This document shows, in pieces, positions 10,777-21,500 of a DNA stretch of 64,000 bases (position 1 is its first letter; every line of letters starts with the position of its first letter). The notes below the pieces were generated by a model. It searched no databases and was not told the origin of the DNA. It worked only from the letters and a program-made list of their open reading frames with translations. The stretch is from Prochlorococcus marinus str. MIT 9201 (GTDB taxonomy: Bacteria > Cyanobacteriota > Cyanobacteriia > PCC-6307 > Cyanobiaceae), in contig NZ_JNAL01000018.1 of NCBI RefSeq assembly GCF_000759955.1, positions 124,001-188,000 on the forward strand. The letters are read 5' to 3'. A program made the translations under genes and the position numbers.

Positions 10777-11187
10777 TTAAAATAAGAACTTTATTCTAGG
10801 AACAAAGATATATAAAGCAATAATAACAGAATTAATGGAAGCTAATAATACTGCTCCTGCAGAAGTATCTTTTGAAATTTTAGCTAAACTACTAAATTCT
10901 TTTTTCACTACTAAATCAACTATTGATTCAATAGATGTATTTAATATTTCTAGTATTAAAACAGACATAATTGTGGCGATCAAAATTACATAATTACTTA
11001 GACTAATTTTTAGTAAAAAACCAATAATTAAACTTGAAACTGCAAAAATTAATTGAATTTTAAAATTTCTTGAAGTTTTTAATACGTAACTAATTCCGCT
11101 TAAAGCGTACTTAAAACTTATTAATACATTGGTAGAAGTTTTGTATGATTCTTTTCGATTTCCTAAAAAGTTAATTTTTTTTTCCAT
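10777..11187 (-). CDS. dgkA: Diacylglycerol/undecaprenol kinase (DgkA family)
   Basis: This is a 136-residue small integral-membrane lipid kinase. The diagnostic block EILNTSIESIVDLV lies in the middle, followed by the alanine-rich DTSAGAVLLASINSVI segment; both are strongly conserved in DgkA and UdpK. Three transmembrane helices are apparent. An N-terminal extension of about 20 polar residues precedes the family core. It lies between ybeY and trpG in the same direction with gaps under 15 bases. In E. coli-type enzymes the substrate is diacylglycerol; in Gram-positive relatives it is undecaprenol, and this cannot be decided here. Confidence 0.9.
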   Translation of the reverse strand: MEKKINFLGNRKESYKTSTNVLISFKYALSGISYVLKTSRNFKIQLIFAVSSLIIGFLLKISLSNYVILIATIMSVLILEILNTSIESIVDLVVKKEFSSLAKISKDTSAGAVLLASINSVIIALYIFVPRIKFLF

Positions 11188-11193
11188 AGATTT

Positions 11194-11733
11194 TTAATCT
11201 AATCTGGTAATTAAATATTCCTGAAAATTTAACATATTTTCTAAATCAAAATCATTATTATGTTCCCATCCCAAAAGATGTAAAAATCCATGACTAGCCA
11301 ACCAGAGCATCTCTTTATAGATTGAATTTTTATATTCATAAGATTGCTCAAGTGCCATCTCTAATGATATAAATATATCTCCTAACTCTATGTGATCTAA
11401 AGTATTTAGAGATTCATCAGAATTGATTGGAAAAGATAGAACGTCAGTTGGACCATTTTTTTGCATCCACTTCTTATTCATAGAAGCAATTTCTTGATTA
11501 GATATTATCTGTAAACCTAATGAAAATGATTTTTTTTCAAAAATAAAATTTGGCAATTTATAATCATCTTTTTTTAATATCATATTTATCCAAGATAAAA
11601 AAACTTTCTCCCAAAAAATAGATTCAAAAATAAGTTTAGTTTTAGTATCTTTTAAATTGTTTGAAAATTGAGAAAAATCATTACATTCAAAAACCAAATC
11701 TAAATTTATTTCAGAAATAATTTTTTCTTTCAT
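11194..11733 (-). CDS. ybeY: Endoribonuclease YbeY (16S rRNA maturation)
   Basis: YbeY is a zinc-dependent endoribonuclease needed for 16S rRNA 3' end processing and ribosome quality control. The metal site [12 protein letters not shown] is intact and lies near the C-terminus. The preceding block [11 protein letters not shown] and PTDVLSFP are also typical. The 179 residues are slightly longer than many homologues because of a variable N-terminus. It is followed within 7 bases by dgkA, as in several other bacterial genomes. Confidence 0.94.
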   Translation of the reverse strand: MKEKIISEINLDLVFECNDFSQFSNNLKDTKTKLIFESIFWEKVFLSWINMILKKDDYKLPNFIFEKKSFSLGLQIISNQEIASMNKKWMQKNGPTDVLSFPINSDESLNTLDHIELGDIFISLEMALEQSYEYKNSIYKEMLWLASHGFLHLLGWEHNNDFDLENMLNFQEYLITRLD

Positions 11734-11739
11734 AAATTC

Positions 11740-11922
11740 TCAGACAGGAATATTAGGTTTACCTATTGTAGCCACAAGTATTAATATCCCAATTAAAACA
11801 ATTAGGGTTATTGAAAAATGAGAAATACTTTTCGAACCCTTCCTTACCATATTTCTCATAGCAAGCTTAATAAAGCTTGGAGGAGCAACTTTTTTTTCTA
11901 AATTTTCGTTTTTATTTTCCAT
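11740..11922 (-). CDS. Small single-helix membrane protein, DUF3285 family
   Basis: This is a 60-residue protein: a charged N-terminus, PPSFIKLAMRNMVRKG, and one C-terminal transmembrane helix (about residues 38-54). The pattern matches DUF3285, a family known only from cyanobacteria, of unknown function. It lies between prfB and ybeY on the same strand with spacing of 3 and 6 bases, so it is very likely co-transcribed with them. Confidence 0.8.
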   Translation of the reverse strand: MENKNENLEKKVAPPSFIKLAMRNMVRKGSKSISHFSITLIVLIGILILVATIGKPNIPV

Positions 11923-11925
11923 TAG

Positions 11926-13048
11926 TTATTCAATAGATTCGTTAGCAGAAATATTCATGCGTAATAATTCATGAATAAATGGTTCAAGTCCACCATCTAA
12001 AACACTATCTAAGTCGTTGGTCTCTTTCATAGTCCTAAGATCTTTTACCATTTGATAGGGATGGAAAACATAATTTCTTATTTGATTGCCCCATGCAGCT
12101 TCGACAATATCACCTTTAATATCAGCAACTTCTGCAGCTCTTTGTTCTTTAGCAATCACAAGTAGTTTAGACTTGAGAAGTAACATAGCTTTTTCTTTAT
12201 TTTGTAATTGAGATCTTTCTTGAGTGCATCTTACTGAAATCCCTGAAGGCAAATGAACAATTCTTACTGCTGTTTCTACTTTATTAACATTTTGTCCTCC
12301 AGCTCCACCAGATCTACTCGTTGTAATTTCTAAATCTTTTTCAGGTATATCAAGTGAAATATTATCATCTAATTTTGGCATAACCTCTACCCCTGCAAAG
12401 CTGGTTTGTCTTTTGCCATTAGCATTGAAAGGAGAAATTCTTACTAATCTATGAGTTCCTTTTTCATGTTGCAGATAACCATATGCATACTTTCCATCAA
12501 TTTCAAACGTTACACTTTTAATACCTGCTTCTTCTCCTTGAGATAATTCATTGATGATGAAGCTCATTTGATTATTATCGGCCCATCTTGAATACATTCT
12601 TAATAATATCTCTACCCAATCCTGAGCATCTGTTCCACCCGCACCTGCGTTAATAGAAATTACTGCTCCTTCTTTATCATATTCACCACTTAACAATCTT
12701 TCAAATTCCCATTTATCTAAATTCTCTCTTAATTGATTTAAGCCCTGCTGGGATTCCAAAATCATTTCCTCTTCAGGTTCTAAAGAATAAAGTTCGAGAG
12801 AGGCATTAGCATCAGAAATAAAAGTTTTCCATTTATCTAACAATTCGAGTTGTGCTTTGACATCATCTAGGATTAGCATTTGTTTTTTCGCTTCTCCTTG
12901 ATTCTCCCAAAATTCAGGCTGAGCAGAAATCTGCTCTAACTCTCTCATTTTCGCTTTTAATCTAGGAACGTCAAAGACAATCCTGAGCATTACCCAGGCG
13001 CTCTGTTAGTTCAGAAAGATCTTTTTTGAAATCTGTAATATCTATCAA
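11926..13048 (-). CDS. prfB: Peptide chain release factor 2, expressed by programmed +1 frameshift
   Basis: RF2 terminates translation at UGA and UAA. The main frame (11926 to about 12972) has the codon-recognition block for RF2 and the GGQ peptidyl-hydrolysis motif within [13 protein letters not shown]. Upstream, a 25-codon frame starting at TTG 13048-13046 encodes [18 protein letters not shown] and ends at an in-frame TGA (12973-12971). The site reads CTT TGA C at 12976-12970, the classical RF2 autoregulatory slip site, with a Shine-Dalgarno-like CAGGA just upstream. The full protein is about 373 residues. An ATG at 12990 in the main frame would give a wrong N-terminus and should not be used. 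Confidence 0.95.
12970..12976 (-). promoter_or_regulatory. prfB: Programmed +1 ribosomal frameshift site of prfB
   Basis: Read on the minus strand, the heptamer is CTT TGA C. Slow decoding of the in-frame TGA when RF2 is scarce allows slippage from CTT to TTT, restoring the main frame (GAC GTT CCT). This makes RF2 control its own synthesis. A purine-rich CAGGA lies about four bases before the slip codon and may act as the stimulating Shine-Dalgarno element. Confidence 0.93.
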
Positions 13049-13124
13049 AATAGAATTTAATCGTTATTTATAATCTAACAAGCACTTTTGTTTAATAGTA
13101 TAAACTAAGTATTATTTTAAAACA

Positions 13125-13379
13125 ATGTCCAAAGTTGAAATTTATACTTGGCAATATTGCCCATTCTGTATTCGAGCAAAATCACTACTCAAGAAAAAAA
13201 ATATAAACTTTACAGAATATAAAATAGATGGAGACGATGATGCCAGAGCATTGATGATTGAAAGAGCTGATGGTAGAAGAACATTACCACAAATATTTAT
13301 AGATAATGAGGGTATTGGAGGCTGCGATGATCTCTATATATTAGAAAATGAAAATAAATTAGACACATTATTAAGCTAG
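13125..13379 (+). CDS. grxC: Glutaredoxin 3
   Basis: This is an 84-residue dithiol glutaredoxin with active site CPFC at residues 12-15 and the later TLPQIFID (cis-proline) and GGCDD glutathione-binding motifs. It reduces disulfides and glutathionylated proteins with glutathione. The next gene, 5 bases on, is glutathione synthetase, a direct functional link. Start and length fit the family exactly. Confidence 0.96.
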   Translation: MSKVEIYTWQYCPFCIRAKSLLKKKNINFTEYKIDGDDDARALMIERADGRRTLPQIFIDNEGIGGCDDLYILENENKLDTLLS

Positions 13380-13384
13380 ATTTT

Positions 13385-14308
13385 ATGAAATTTTTATTCG
13401 TAATAGATCCAATAAAGAATATAAATCCCTTAAAAGATTCAACTGCTGCTTTAATGCAAGCATCATCAAAAAAAAATATTGAAATCTGGAGTTGCACTCC
13501 TCAAGACCTTGAAGCTAGAGGCGATGAAGTATGGGCATCTTCCGTAAAAATTGAAGTAAATCCGTGGATTTCTCTCAAAGATAATGATTGCGTACCTCTC
13601 GCCGAATTTAATTGCATTTGGATGAGAAAAGATCCTCCTGTAAATGAGGCTTATTTATATGCAACCCATCTTTTAGAAGTTGCCGAAAGAAAAGGAGTCA
13701 AAGTGATCAACAAACCCTCATCGTTAAGAGCATGGAATGAAAAGCTAGGTGCTTTGAGATACAGCCACTTAATGGCACCTACAATAGTTGCAAGTAAGGT
13801 AAAAGATCTTATTAATTTTGCAAATATAAATAATGAAGTAGTCATAAAACCTCTTGGAGGGAAAGGTGGTCAAGGTGTTATAAGGATAAATAAAAATTCT
13901 CCAGGCATTAAATCAATCATTGAATTAATCACTTCTCAAGAAGAATTACCCGTTATGATGCAAAAATTTATTCCTGAAGTCGTAGAGGGTGATAAAAGAA
14001 TAATTATCGTAAACGGTGAAGCAATTGGATCAATAAATAGAATTCCTCAAGGAGGAGATTTTAGGAGTAATTTAGCGATGGGAGGAAAGGCTGAGCCAAC
14101 ATTATTAACAGAAAAAGAAAAAAGTATCTGCTCAGAATTATCTCAACACTTCAAAGATGAGGGTTTATTTTTTGTAGGTATTGATGTCATAAATGGAATG
14201 CTTAGCGAGATTAATGTAACTAGTCCAACAGGTTTAAGAGAAATAGAAAATTTATCCAACAAGAGTGTTTCAGAGGAAGTTATTGAAAAATTACTGGAAA
14301 TTGTCTAA
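13385..14308 (+). CDS. gshB: Glutathione synthetase
   Basis: GshB is an ATP-grasp ligase that joins gamma-glutamylcysteine and glycine. The 307 residues include [22 protein letters not shown]-type sequence, [11 protein letters not shown] (glycine-rich ATP loop), [14 protein letters not shown] and the C-terminal [14 protein letters not shown]. All are family hallmarks. It follows grxC closely and overlaps the convergent menF gene by 18 bases at its 3' end. Confidence 0.95.
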   Translation: MKFLFVIDPIKNINPLKDSTAALMQASSKKNIEIWSCTPQDLEARGDEVWASSVKIEVNPWISLKDNDCVPLAEFNCIWMRKDPPVNEAYLYATHLLEVAERKGVKVINKPSSLRAWNEKLGALRYSHLMAPTIVASKVKDLINFANINNEVVIKPLGGKGGQGVIRINKNSPGIKSIIELITSQEELPVMMQKFIPEVVEGDKRIIIVNGEAIGSINRIPQGGDFRSNLAMGGKAEPTLLTEKEKSICSELSQHFKDEGLFFVGIDVINGMLSEINVTSPTGLREIENLSNKSVSEEVIEKLLEIV

Positions 14309-15712
14309 GATTTTAGCGAAAAATATTTGTTTTACTATAGATTCAAATTTTAATTTAATCTCATCTATTTCTTTCTCTAAAACGGAGCCTGAAACTATAC
14401 CTGAACCCGCAGTAAATTCAATATTTTCTTCAATATACCTAGCTCCTCTTATTGCTAAAAGAAATGAAGCATTTCCTGATGCATCAACCCAACCCATTGG
14501 AGAAGCATAATTCCCTCTAGGAAAAGACTCAAGAGTGTTTATCCAATCCAATGCTGCATTTTTTGGGTATCCACAAACAGCCGGAGATGGATGTAAGTTT
14601 TTAAGTAATTCAAAAGGACATATATTTTCAACTTTAGAGAAAATTAGTGTCTGCAAATGAGAAATATCTCCAAATGAATTTACCTTTATATCACTTTTTT
14701 TAAAGCTTGTTATTTTTGAAACTTCTAGACATTCAATCAAATACTGTATTACGTAATTATGTTCTTTTAAGTCCTTTGTACTATTAAGGAGTTTCTTAAA
14801 ATTTGAATTAGTAGAGATAGTACCAGCAAGAGCCTCCAAAGTTAAATTAGGTTTAGTAAAAGAAAATAATTTTTCTGGAGATGCTCCAAATAAAATATCC
14901 TTACTATTCCTTTTCCAAACGTATCTGCATGTATTTGGTTGATTCTTTTTTAATCTTTTTAAAATTTCTACTAAATCTAATTTATTTTTAAGTTTTATTT
15001 TAATCCTATTTGCTAAAACTATCTTTTCGAGGATACCTTTCTCTACTAATTGAATTCCTCTATTTACTACTTTTTTCAAATTTATATTAGAAGTTTCTAA
15101 GGAGTACAAGAAGTCATTAATAATAGATAAATCAGAACTAGTTTTCAAGCCAGATGATCTTATTAATTCTGAGCCAGAATTAATTACTTGATTTCTAATT
15201 GTCCATATTTCTTCAATTAATGTTCTTAATGATGATTTACCTTCAACATGACCATTGATTCTTAACCAGCAATTCTTATCACTTTTAATAATTAATATTT
15301 TTGGTAAGACGGCTTCCAAACTAGGGATATCTGAAGATAAATTTTTATTATTCAGATTTTCAGAAAAAGAAAATAAATAAATTATTTTTGAAAGTGCGGA
15401 ATTATTTGATTCACTTGTTAAGTTAATTAAATTTTTAAAATTCTCAGAATTAAACTCTTTTGCAACCTCAAATCTTTTTGGACCATCCAAAGTGACATAT
15501 TTACATTTCTCGAAAGCAATATATGAAAGGCCATCAGATTCCTCCCAAAATGAAGAAAACTGATATTTATCTATAAATAATTCATATACTTTTAATAAAT
15601 CAATACAAGGAATCTCAACACAAATACTTACTAATCCAGTATTTTCTACTTTCTTATCGAAAGAAGAAAATACATCTTTCAAAAAATCTGTTAAGTTTAA
15701 ATCATTTTTCAT
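14291..15712 (-). CDS. menF: Isochorismate synthase (phylloquinone pathway)
   Basis: MenF converts chorismate to isochorismate, the first committed step to phylloquinone, the photosystem I A1 cofactor. The 473-residue protein carries the chorismate-binding domain in its C-terminal half: [29 protein letters not shown] and the final [20 protein letters not shown]. The N-terminal 200 residues are divergent. It is transcribed away from menA-menC-menE, which start about 100 bases beyond its 5' end. Salicylate or anthranilate synthases share the domain, but context supports MenF. Confidence 0.9.
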   Translation of the reverse strand: MKNDLNLTDFLKDVFSSFDKKVENTGLVSICVEIPCIDLLKVYELFIDKYQFSSFWEESDGLSYIAFEKCKYVTLDGPKRFEVAKEFNSENFKNLINLTSESNNSALSKIIYLFSFSENLNNKNLSSDIPSLEAVLPKILIIKSDKNCWLRINGHVEGKSSLRTLIEEIWTIRNQVINSGSELIRSSGLKTSSDLSIINDFLYSLETSNINLKKVVNRGIQLVEKGILEKIVLANRIKIKLKNKLDLVEILKRLKKNQPNTCRYVWKRNSKDILFGASPEKLFSFTKPNLTLEALAGTISTNSNFKKLLNSTKDLKEHNYVIQYLIECLEVSKITSFKKSDIKVNSFGDISHLQTLIFSKVENICPFELLKNLHPSPAVCGYPKNAALDWINTLESFPRGNYASPMGWVDASGNASFLLAIRGARYIEENIEFTAGSGIVSGSVLEKEIDEIKLKFESIVKQIFFAKILDNFQ

Positions 15713-15813
15713 TACTTATTGAAAATAACTAAAAATCATGCAATAAAGTAAAAAATGTAACTCAATTTATAAACTACATTTAATAATGATTGATTTTTAT
15801 GTGTTAATTAAAA

Positions 15814-16731
15814 ATGGAAGTAAATAAAAAAAAATTATGGAAACAAGCAATAAAATGGCCTCTTTATTCTGTTGCCATACTTCCAGTTTTAATAACAGGG
15901 GCTTATTTACTCAATCAATATGAAAAGATAAAAATTAATAATTTGATTGCATTTACTTTAGCTGCAATTTTGATATTACTTTGGGAAAATCTAACTAATG
16001 ATTTGTTCGACGCAGAAACAGGAATCGATGAATTTAAATTCCATTCAATTGTAAATATTGTAAAAAATAAAAAAATAATTTCATTTATTGCATATACATC
16101 TTTAATTGTTGGACTATTAATAATTGCAATTATTTCAGTATCAACAAGTATAAACATTTTTATTTTGGTGGCAGCGTGCTGCTTCTTAGGATATTTATAT
16201 CAAGGACCGCCTTTTAGATTTGGATATCAAGGTTTAGGAGAACCACTATGCTGGCTTGCATTTGGACCTTTTGCTTACTCTGCAGTCTTAATTGCGTTAA
16301 ATCCATCTAATATTTACTTCGAAGATATTCCCTGGAAAGTTTCTTTATTACTAGGTTCAGGACCTTCCTTGGCAACAACTCTTGTATTATTTTGTTCTCA
16401 TTTTCATCAAATTTCTGAAGATAAAAAGCATGGAAAAAATTCACCTTTAGTTCGCTTAGGGGCAAAAAAAGGTTCTCAATTTGTGCCTTGGATAATATTT
16501 GCAATATACATTTTTCAACTTTTCACTATAGTTACTGGATTTATTCCAGTTTTTTGTATCTTTTATTTGATTAGTTTTCCTCAAGCAATAAGACTTATAA
16601 ATTTATTAAGATCTTCATATAAAAAACCTTCTGCAATAAAAAATTGCAAATTCATCGCAATAAAATTTCAAACTCTTAATGGAGTTGGCTTAATCACAGG
16701 ATTAATATTTAATTACTTGCTTAATAAATGA
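15814..16731 (+). CDS. menA: 1,4-dihydroxy-2-naphthoate phytyltransferase
   Basis: MenA attaches the phytyl chain to DHNA in phylloquinone synthesis. This 305-residue UbiA-type prenyltransferase has several transmembrane helices and the aspartate motif NDLFDAETGID at about 62-72, which binds the prenyl diphosphate through Mg. The second motif is near HFHQISEDKKHGK. It starts a three-gene run with menC (4-base overlap) and menE. A membrane (thylakoid or plasma) location is expected. Confidence 0.92.
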   Translation: MEVNKKKLWKQAIKWPLYSVAILPVLITGAYLLNQYEKIKINNLIAFTLAAILILLWENLTNDLFDAETGIDEFKFHSIVNIVKNKKIISFIAYTSLIVGLLIIAIISVSTSINIFILVAACCFLGYLYQGPPFRFGYQGLGEPLCWLAFGPFAYSAVLIALNPSNIYFEDIPWKVSLLLGSGPSLATTLVLFCSHFHQISEDKKHGKNSPLVRLGAKKGSQFVPWIIFAIYIFQLFTIVTGFIPVFCIFYLISFPQAIRLINLLRSSYKKPSAIKNCKFIAIKFQTLNGVGLITGLIFNYLLNK

Positions 16732-17693
16732 ACTTAATATTTCACAAAAAATCTTACAGATTTAATTTAAACGCCGAAGTAAAAAATTCTAAAACCACTT
16801 ACCTTAAAAAATCGGGCTGGATAATTAAATTAATAAGAAATGATGAAAAAATTGGGTTTGGAGAAGTTTCACCGCTCAACAAAGAAGACTTAAAAAAGTG
16901 CGCGCAACAACTAGATATGATTCCTGAGTATGTAGAAGTATTTAATTTATCTCAGCAAATAAAAATTTTTCACCCATGCATTCAATCTGCAATAAATTCT
17001 GCATTAGCTGAGATAAATGGAAAAATAATTTTTAAAGAAAACTATAACTTTGATGAAATTGATAAAACAGTCATACTATTAAATCCTGAAAATGTAATTT
17101 CAGATCTAAATAAAATTAAAAAAAGACAATCTAATATTGAAAAATCAGTAACCATAAAGTGGAAAGTAGCGTTAAAAAATAACCATGAGGAAGAAGCAAG
17201 TTTAGAAGAAATTTTAAGCGAAATAGGCAATGATATTAAATTAAGAATAGATGCTAATGGTTCTTGGGGAAGAGAGATAGCTAATAGATGGGCTGATATT
17301 TTGAAGGATAACAAAAATATAGACTGGTTAGAACAACCTCTCAGTGTTGATGATATTGATGGACTGACAGAACTCAATAAAAAAATCCCTATAGCCTTAG
17401 ACGAATCACTTATAAAATTTCCAAATTTGATTGATGAGTGGAAAGGTTGGCAAATTCGCAGGCCTTCTCAAGAAAATAATCCAGTTAAGCTTTTAAGAGA
17501 ATTAGAAAATAAAAAAGGTTTAATATCTATAAGTACCTCATTTGAAACTGGTATAGGGAAGAGATGGCTTTATCATTTATCATCTCTACAATTACAAGGA
17601 CCAACTCCAAAAGTTCCTGGTTTAGCAATGAATAAATTCCCTAATTCGTTTCTATTTTTAAATAAACCAAAACTGATATGGGATCTACTATGA
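16728..17693 (+). CDS. menC: o-Succinylbenzoate synthase
   Basis: MenC dehydrates SHCHC to o-succinylbenzoate. This 321-residue enolase-superfamily protein shows an N-terminal capping domain and a barrel with LRIDANGSWG, DWLEQPLSVDD and the catalytic-loop block ALDESL; TIKWKVAL occupies the usual lysine-motif position. It overlaps menA by 4 bases and menE at the other end, consistent with one operon. Confidence 0.9.
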   Translation: MNLIFHKKSYRFNLNAEVKNSKTTYLKKSGWIIKLIRNDEKIGFGEVSPLNKEDLKKCAQQLDMIPEYVEVFNLSQQIKIFHPCIQSAINSALAEINGKIIFKENYNFDEIDKTVILLNPENVISDLNKIKKRQSNIEKSVTIKWKVALKNNHEEEASLEEILSEIGNDIKLRIDANGSWGREIANRWADILKDNKNIDWLEQPLSVDDIDGLTELNKKIPIALDESLIKFPNLIDEWKGWQIRRPSQENNPVKLLRELENKKGLISISTSFETGIGKRWLYHLSSLQLQGPTPKVPGLAMNKFPNSFLFLNKPKLIWDLL

Positions 17694-18892
17694 AAAATAA
17701 AATTCATACTATTGAAGTTGAAAATAACGAACCTCAATCTGTAGAGAAAATTATTGAAAAAATAAAAGAGAATAAAATTATTTATATAAAAAACAAATTT
17801 TATGAAGACAAAGATATATTAGATTCAATTACTGAAAATGGGCCAGCAATTATCTTAAATAGTAGTGGGAGTTCTGGAAAACCGAGACAATGTTTCCACC
17901 ATTTAGATAATCTTAAATTATCTGCAGCTACATCAGGTCAATGGCTAATAAATCAAGGATTTGAATTGCAAAACTGCTTAATTTTAAATACTTTACCTCT
18001 GAACCATATAAGTGGATTGATGCCTATTTTTAGAAGTCAAATTTGGGGCTGTGATTGTATTAATGTTTCTCCGAAATTGATAAAAAAAACTCGAGAACTT
18101 TTACTTTTTACAATTAAATCAAAAAAAAACAAAAAACACTTGATTACTTCTTTAGTACCTACCCAATTACAAAGACTTCTATCACAAAAAGATGGAATTA
18201 GTTGGCTAAAAATTTTTGATTTAATTTGGGTAGGTGGAGCATCAATTTCAGAGGAAACTGCAGAAAAATGTATACAAGAAAAAATAAAATTAGCACCTTG
18301 TTACGGCTCAACTGAGACAGCAGCAATGGTTACGAGTTTAAAACCAACAGAATTCTTAATGGGTTTTAAAAATGTTGGAGAAATACTACCTGATACAAAA
18401 ATAAGAATTAATGCAAAAGGATTAATCGAGATAAAATCAGCCAGAATTGGAATCGAAATAATAACCTCTTCAAAAATTGAAAATTTCAAAAATAAAAATG
18501 GGTGGTGGCAAACCGGTGATTTAGGTGAAATTAATCAAATCAATAATTCTTTATATTTAAATTTTCTTGGCAGAAGTGATAAAGCTTTTAATTCAGGAGG
18601 AGAAATCGTTTTTCCAGAGGTAATTGAATCGCGATTGAATGATTTCATTATCAAAGAAAATATCCCAATTAATAAATTTAATATTTCAAAAGTATCCGAC
18701 AAATTATGGGGAAATAAGATTAAAATAATTGTTGAATTTAGAGAACTTACAAATCATAAAAATATTGAGAATTCATTAAATTTATTAAAAAAATTTTCTC
18801 AAAGGTGGCCTAAACATGAAAAACCTGAAAAATGGATTGTAAAAAACAAAAATTCCAGTGTAGAAAAAATAAACTATAAATTTAAAAAATAA
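17690..18892 (+). CDS. menE: o-Succinylbenzoate-CoA ligase
   Basis: MenE activates o-succinylbenzoate with ATP and CoA. The adenylate-forming family motifs are present: SSGSSGKPRQ (P-loop), NTLPLNHISGLMP, GSTETAAMVTSL and TGDLGEI. I place the start at the ATG at 17690, which overlaps the menC stop as ATGA; an in-frame ATG at 17678 would add four residues. The protein is about 400 residues, a little short for the family because the C-terminal subdomain is compact. Confidence 0.88.
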   Translation: MKNKIHTIEVENNEPQSVEKIIEKIKENKIIYIKNKFYEDKDILDSITENGPAIILNSSGSSGKPRQCFHHLDNLKLSAATSGQWLINQGFELQNCLILNTLPLNHISGLMPIFRSQIWGCDCINVSPKLIKKTRELLLFTIKSKKNKKHLITSLVPTQLQRLLSQKDGISWLKIFDLIWVGGASISEETAEKCIQEKIKLAPCYGSTETAAMVTSLKPTEFLMGFKNVGEILPDTKIRINAKGLIEIKSARIGIEIITSSKIENFKNKNGWWQTGDLGEINQINNSLYLNFLGRSDKAFNSGGEIVFPEVIESRLNDFIIKENIPINKFNISKVSDKLWGNKIKIIVEFRELTNHKNIENSLNLLKKFSQRWPKHEKPEKWIVKNKNSSVEKINYKFKK

Positions 18893-18895
18893 TAA

Positions 18896-19348
<453 letters not shown>

Positions 19349-19356
19349 TTAAAGAA

Positions 19357-20544
19357 CTATCTATCAACAGATCCCATAATGACATCTATTGAGCCAAGGA
19401 TTGCCATAATATCGGCGATTTTGGCGCCTTTAAGAATATGAGGCAATATTTGAAGGTTATTTAAATCAGCTGCTCTGATTTTAAATCTCCATGGAGTAAC
19501 TTCATTATTCCCTTGAATAAATACACCTATTTCTCCTTTACCGGACTCTAATCTTGTATACAATTCTCCGTTGGGAATTTTAAAAGTTGGAGCAACCTTC
19601 TTAGCTACATATTGATAGTCAATACCAAATATTTCACTCTTCTTATCTTCAGTCGCCATTCTTTGAGCTTCTAAATTTTCTGTTGGACCTCCTGGAATCA
19701 TTTTGCAGGCTTGACGAATGATATTAAGTGATTGTCTCATCTCTTCAACTCTTACTCGATATCTCGCGTAACAATCTCCTTCTTTTTCTGAAGCAATCTG
19801 CCAATCAAAGTCGTCATAACATTCATAACTATCTACTTTTCTTAAATCCCAGGAAACTCCAGAAGCTCTTAGCATTGGGCCAGACAAGGACCAATTAATT
19901 GCCTGTTCTCTTTGTATTGTTCCGAGACCTTCAATTCTTTTTCTAAAAATTGGATTATTTGTGATTAATTTTTCATATTCATCTATCTTGGGACCGAACC
20001 AATCGCAAAAATCTATACATTTTTCTAACCATCCATATGGGAGATCACATGCGACTCCACCTATCCTAAAAAAATTATTATTTATTAGCCTTTGTCCAGT
20101 AGCAGCTTCCCAAAGATCATAAATCATTTCTCTTTCTCTAAAAATGTAGAAAAATGGAGTTTGAGCCCCTACGTCTGCTAAAAAGGGACCAAGCCATAAA
20201 AGATGATTAGCAATACGATTAAGTTCCAGCATTAGAACTCTGATGTAACTAGCTCTTTTAGGAACAGGAATATTAGCTAATCTTTCAGGAGCATTTACTA
20301 CAATAGCTTCATAAAACATTCCTGCTGCATAATCCATTCTGCTTACATAAGGGACATACATTACATTTGTCCTATTTTCAGCTATCTTTTCCATTCCCCT
20401 ATGTAAATATCCAATTACTGGCTCGCAATCAATGACATTCTCGCCGTCAAGAGTTACAACTAACCTTAAAACCCCATGCATTGAGGGATGATGAGGGCCA
20501 AAATTGACCACCATTGGTTCTGTTCTAGTCTCTAGCTGAGCCAT
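19357..20544 (-). CDS. ndhH: NDH-1 subunit H (49 kDa type)
   Basis: NdhH is the peripheral-arm subunit of the thylakoid NAD(P)H dehydrogenase-like complex, homologous to NuoD, next to the quinone site. The 395 residues include [35 protein letters not shown], the conserved [11 protein letters not shown] and a C-terminal [12 protein letters not shown]. Length and ends fit cyanobacterial NdhH. Other subunits are at 30299-33064, 38096-41844 and 44263. Confidence 0.96.
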   Translation of the reverse strand: MAQLETRTEPMVVNFGPHHPSMHGVLRLVVTLDGENVIDCEPVIGYLHRGMEKIAENRTNVMYVPYVSRMDYAAGMFYEAIVVNAPERLANIPVPKRASYIRVLMLELNRIANHLLWLGPFLADVGAQTPFFYIFREREMIYDLWEAATGQRLINNNFFRIGGVACDLPYGWLEKCIDFCDWFGPKIDEYEKLITNNPIFRKRIEGLGTIQREQAINWSLSGPMLRASGVSWDLRKVDSYECYDDFDWQIASEKEGDCYARYRVRVEEMRQSLNIIRQACKMIPGGPTENLEAQRMATEDKKSEIFGIDYQYVAKKVAPTFKIPNGELYTRLESGKGEIGVFIQGNNEVTPWRFKIRAADLNNLQILPHILKGAKIADIMAILGSIDVIMGSVDR

Positions 20545-20582
20545 TCAAAATTTAACTTCTAAATAAATCTTAGTCGAAAGTT

Positions 20583-21485
20583 ATGCAAACTGACCTATCT
20601 GATTCATCTTTTTTCAATCATAAATCAGTTATGACAGATGAGATTATGACCTCATTAGAGCATTACCCATTAATACATGACAACCAACTTAAAGGAATAG
20701 ACGCAACTTTAGGCGGAGGCGGGCACTCTTATCATTTATTGAGAAAATATTCGGATTTAAATATAATTGGCCTTGATCAAGATCCATTCGCAAGAAAATC
20801 AGCATCAAAAAAACTTGATGAATTTAAAAATAGGATTGAAATAAAGGCTTCAAATTTTGCAGATTTTGTACCAAAAGAAAAAGTTTCGTTTGTGATTGCA
20901 GATCTTGGAGTAAATAGTAACCAAATTGATAACCCTGAAAGAGGATTTAGTTTCCAAAAAGATGGTCCACTTGATATGCGCATGAATCCTTTGCTTGAGG
21001 TTGATGCAGAGAAATTAATTGAGGCTTTAAATGAAAAAGATCTTGCAAACCTAATTTATAAATATGGAGATGAAAGATTATCAAGAAAGATTGCTAGGAA
21101 AATAAAAATGGATTTAAAGGAAAATGGTAAATATTCTGGGACAAAAGAGTTAGCTTATTCTATTGCCGGCTGCTTCCCACCAAAACAAAGATATAAAAAA
21201 ATACACCCAGCAACAAGAACCTTTCAAGCACTAAGAATTGCCGTTAATAAAGAAATTGAAGTACTAGAAAAATTTTTGCAAGTTGTCCCTGAATGGCTAC
21301 TGCCGGGCGGCATTATTTCTATTATTAGTTTTCATTCACTGGAGGATAGGTTAGTTAAAAATTCTTTTAAGAATGATCAAAGACTAAAAAACCTTACAAA
21401 AAAGCCAATAACGCCTTCCGAAAAAGAAGTCGAACTTAATAAAAGAGCTAGAAGTGGAAAATTAAGAATTGCTCAATTAAATTAA
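20583..21485 (+). CDS. rsmH: 16S rRNA (cytosine-1402-N4)-methyltransferase
   Basis: RsmH (MraW) methylates C1402 in the ribosomal decoding centre. The 300 residues start with the HKSVMTDEIM block, followed by the SAM motif DATLGGGGHS, DLGVNSNQIDNPERGFSF, and the C-terminal IISFHSLEDRLVK. All diagnostic motifs are present. Here it stands outside a cell-division cluster, which is common in picocyanobacteria. It is divergent from ndhH with about 40 bases between. Confidence 0.95.
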   Translation: MQTDLSDSSFFNHKSVMTDEIMTSLEHYPLIHDNQLKGIDATLGGGGHSYHLLRKYSDLNIIGLDQDPFARKSASKKLDEFKNRIEIKASNFADFVPKEKVSFVIADLGVNSNQIDNPERGFSFQKDGPLDMRMNPLLEVDAEKLIEALNEKDLANLIYKYGDERLSRKIARKIKMDLKENGKYSGTKELAYSIAGCFPPKQRYKKIHPATRTFQALRIAVNKEIEVLEKFLQVVPEWLLPGGIISIISFHSLEDRLVKNSFKNDQRLKNLTKKPITPSEKEVELNKRARSGKLRIAQLN

Positions 21486-21500
21486 AGTTCCTATAATTTT

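Noticed and set aside
11926-13048. prfB as a frameshifted pseudogene
   Set aside because: The interruption is exactly the CTTTGAC programmed site of RF2, and the remainder of the gene is intact.
17042-17377. A 111-codon minus-strand frame inside menC
   Set aside because: The plus-strand menC frame has conserved catalytic motifs throughout, so this is a shadow frame.
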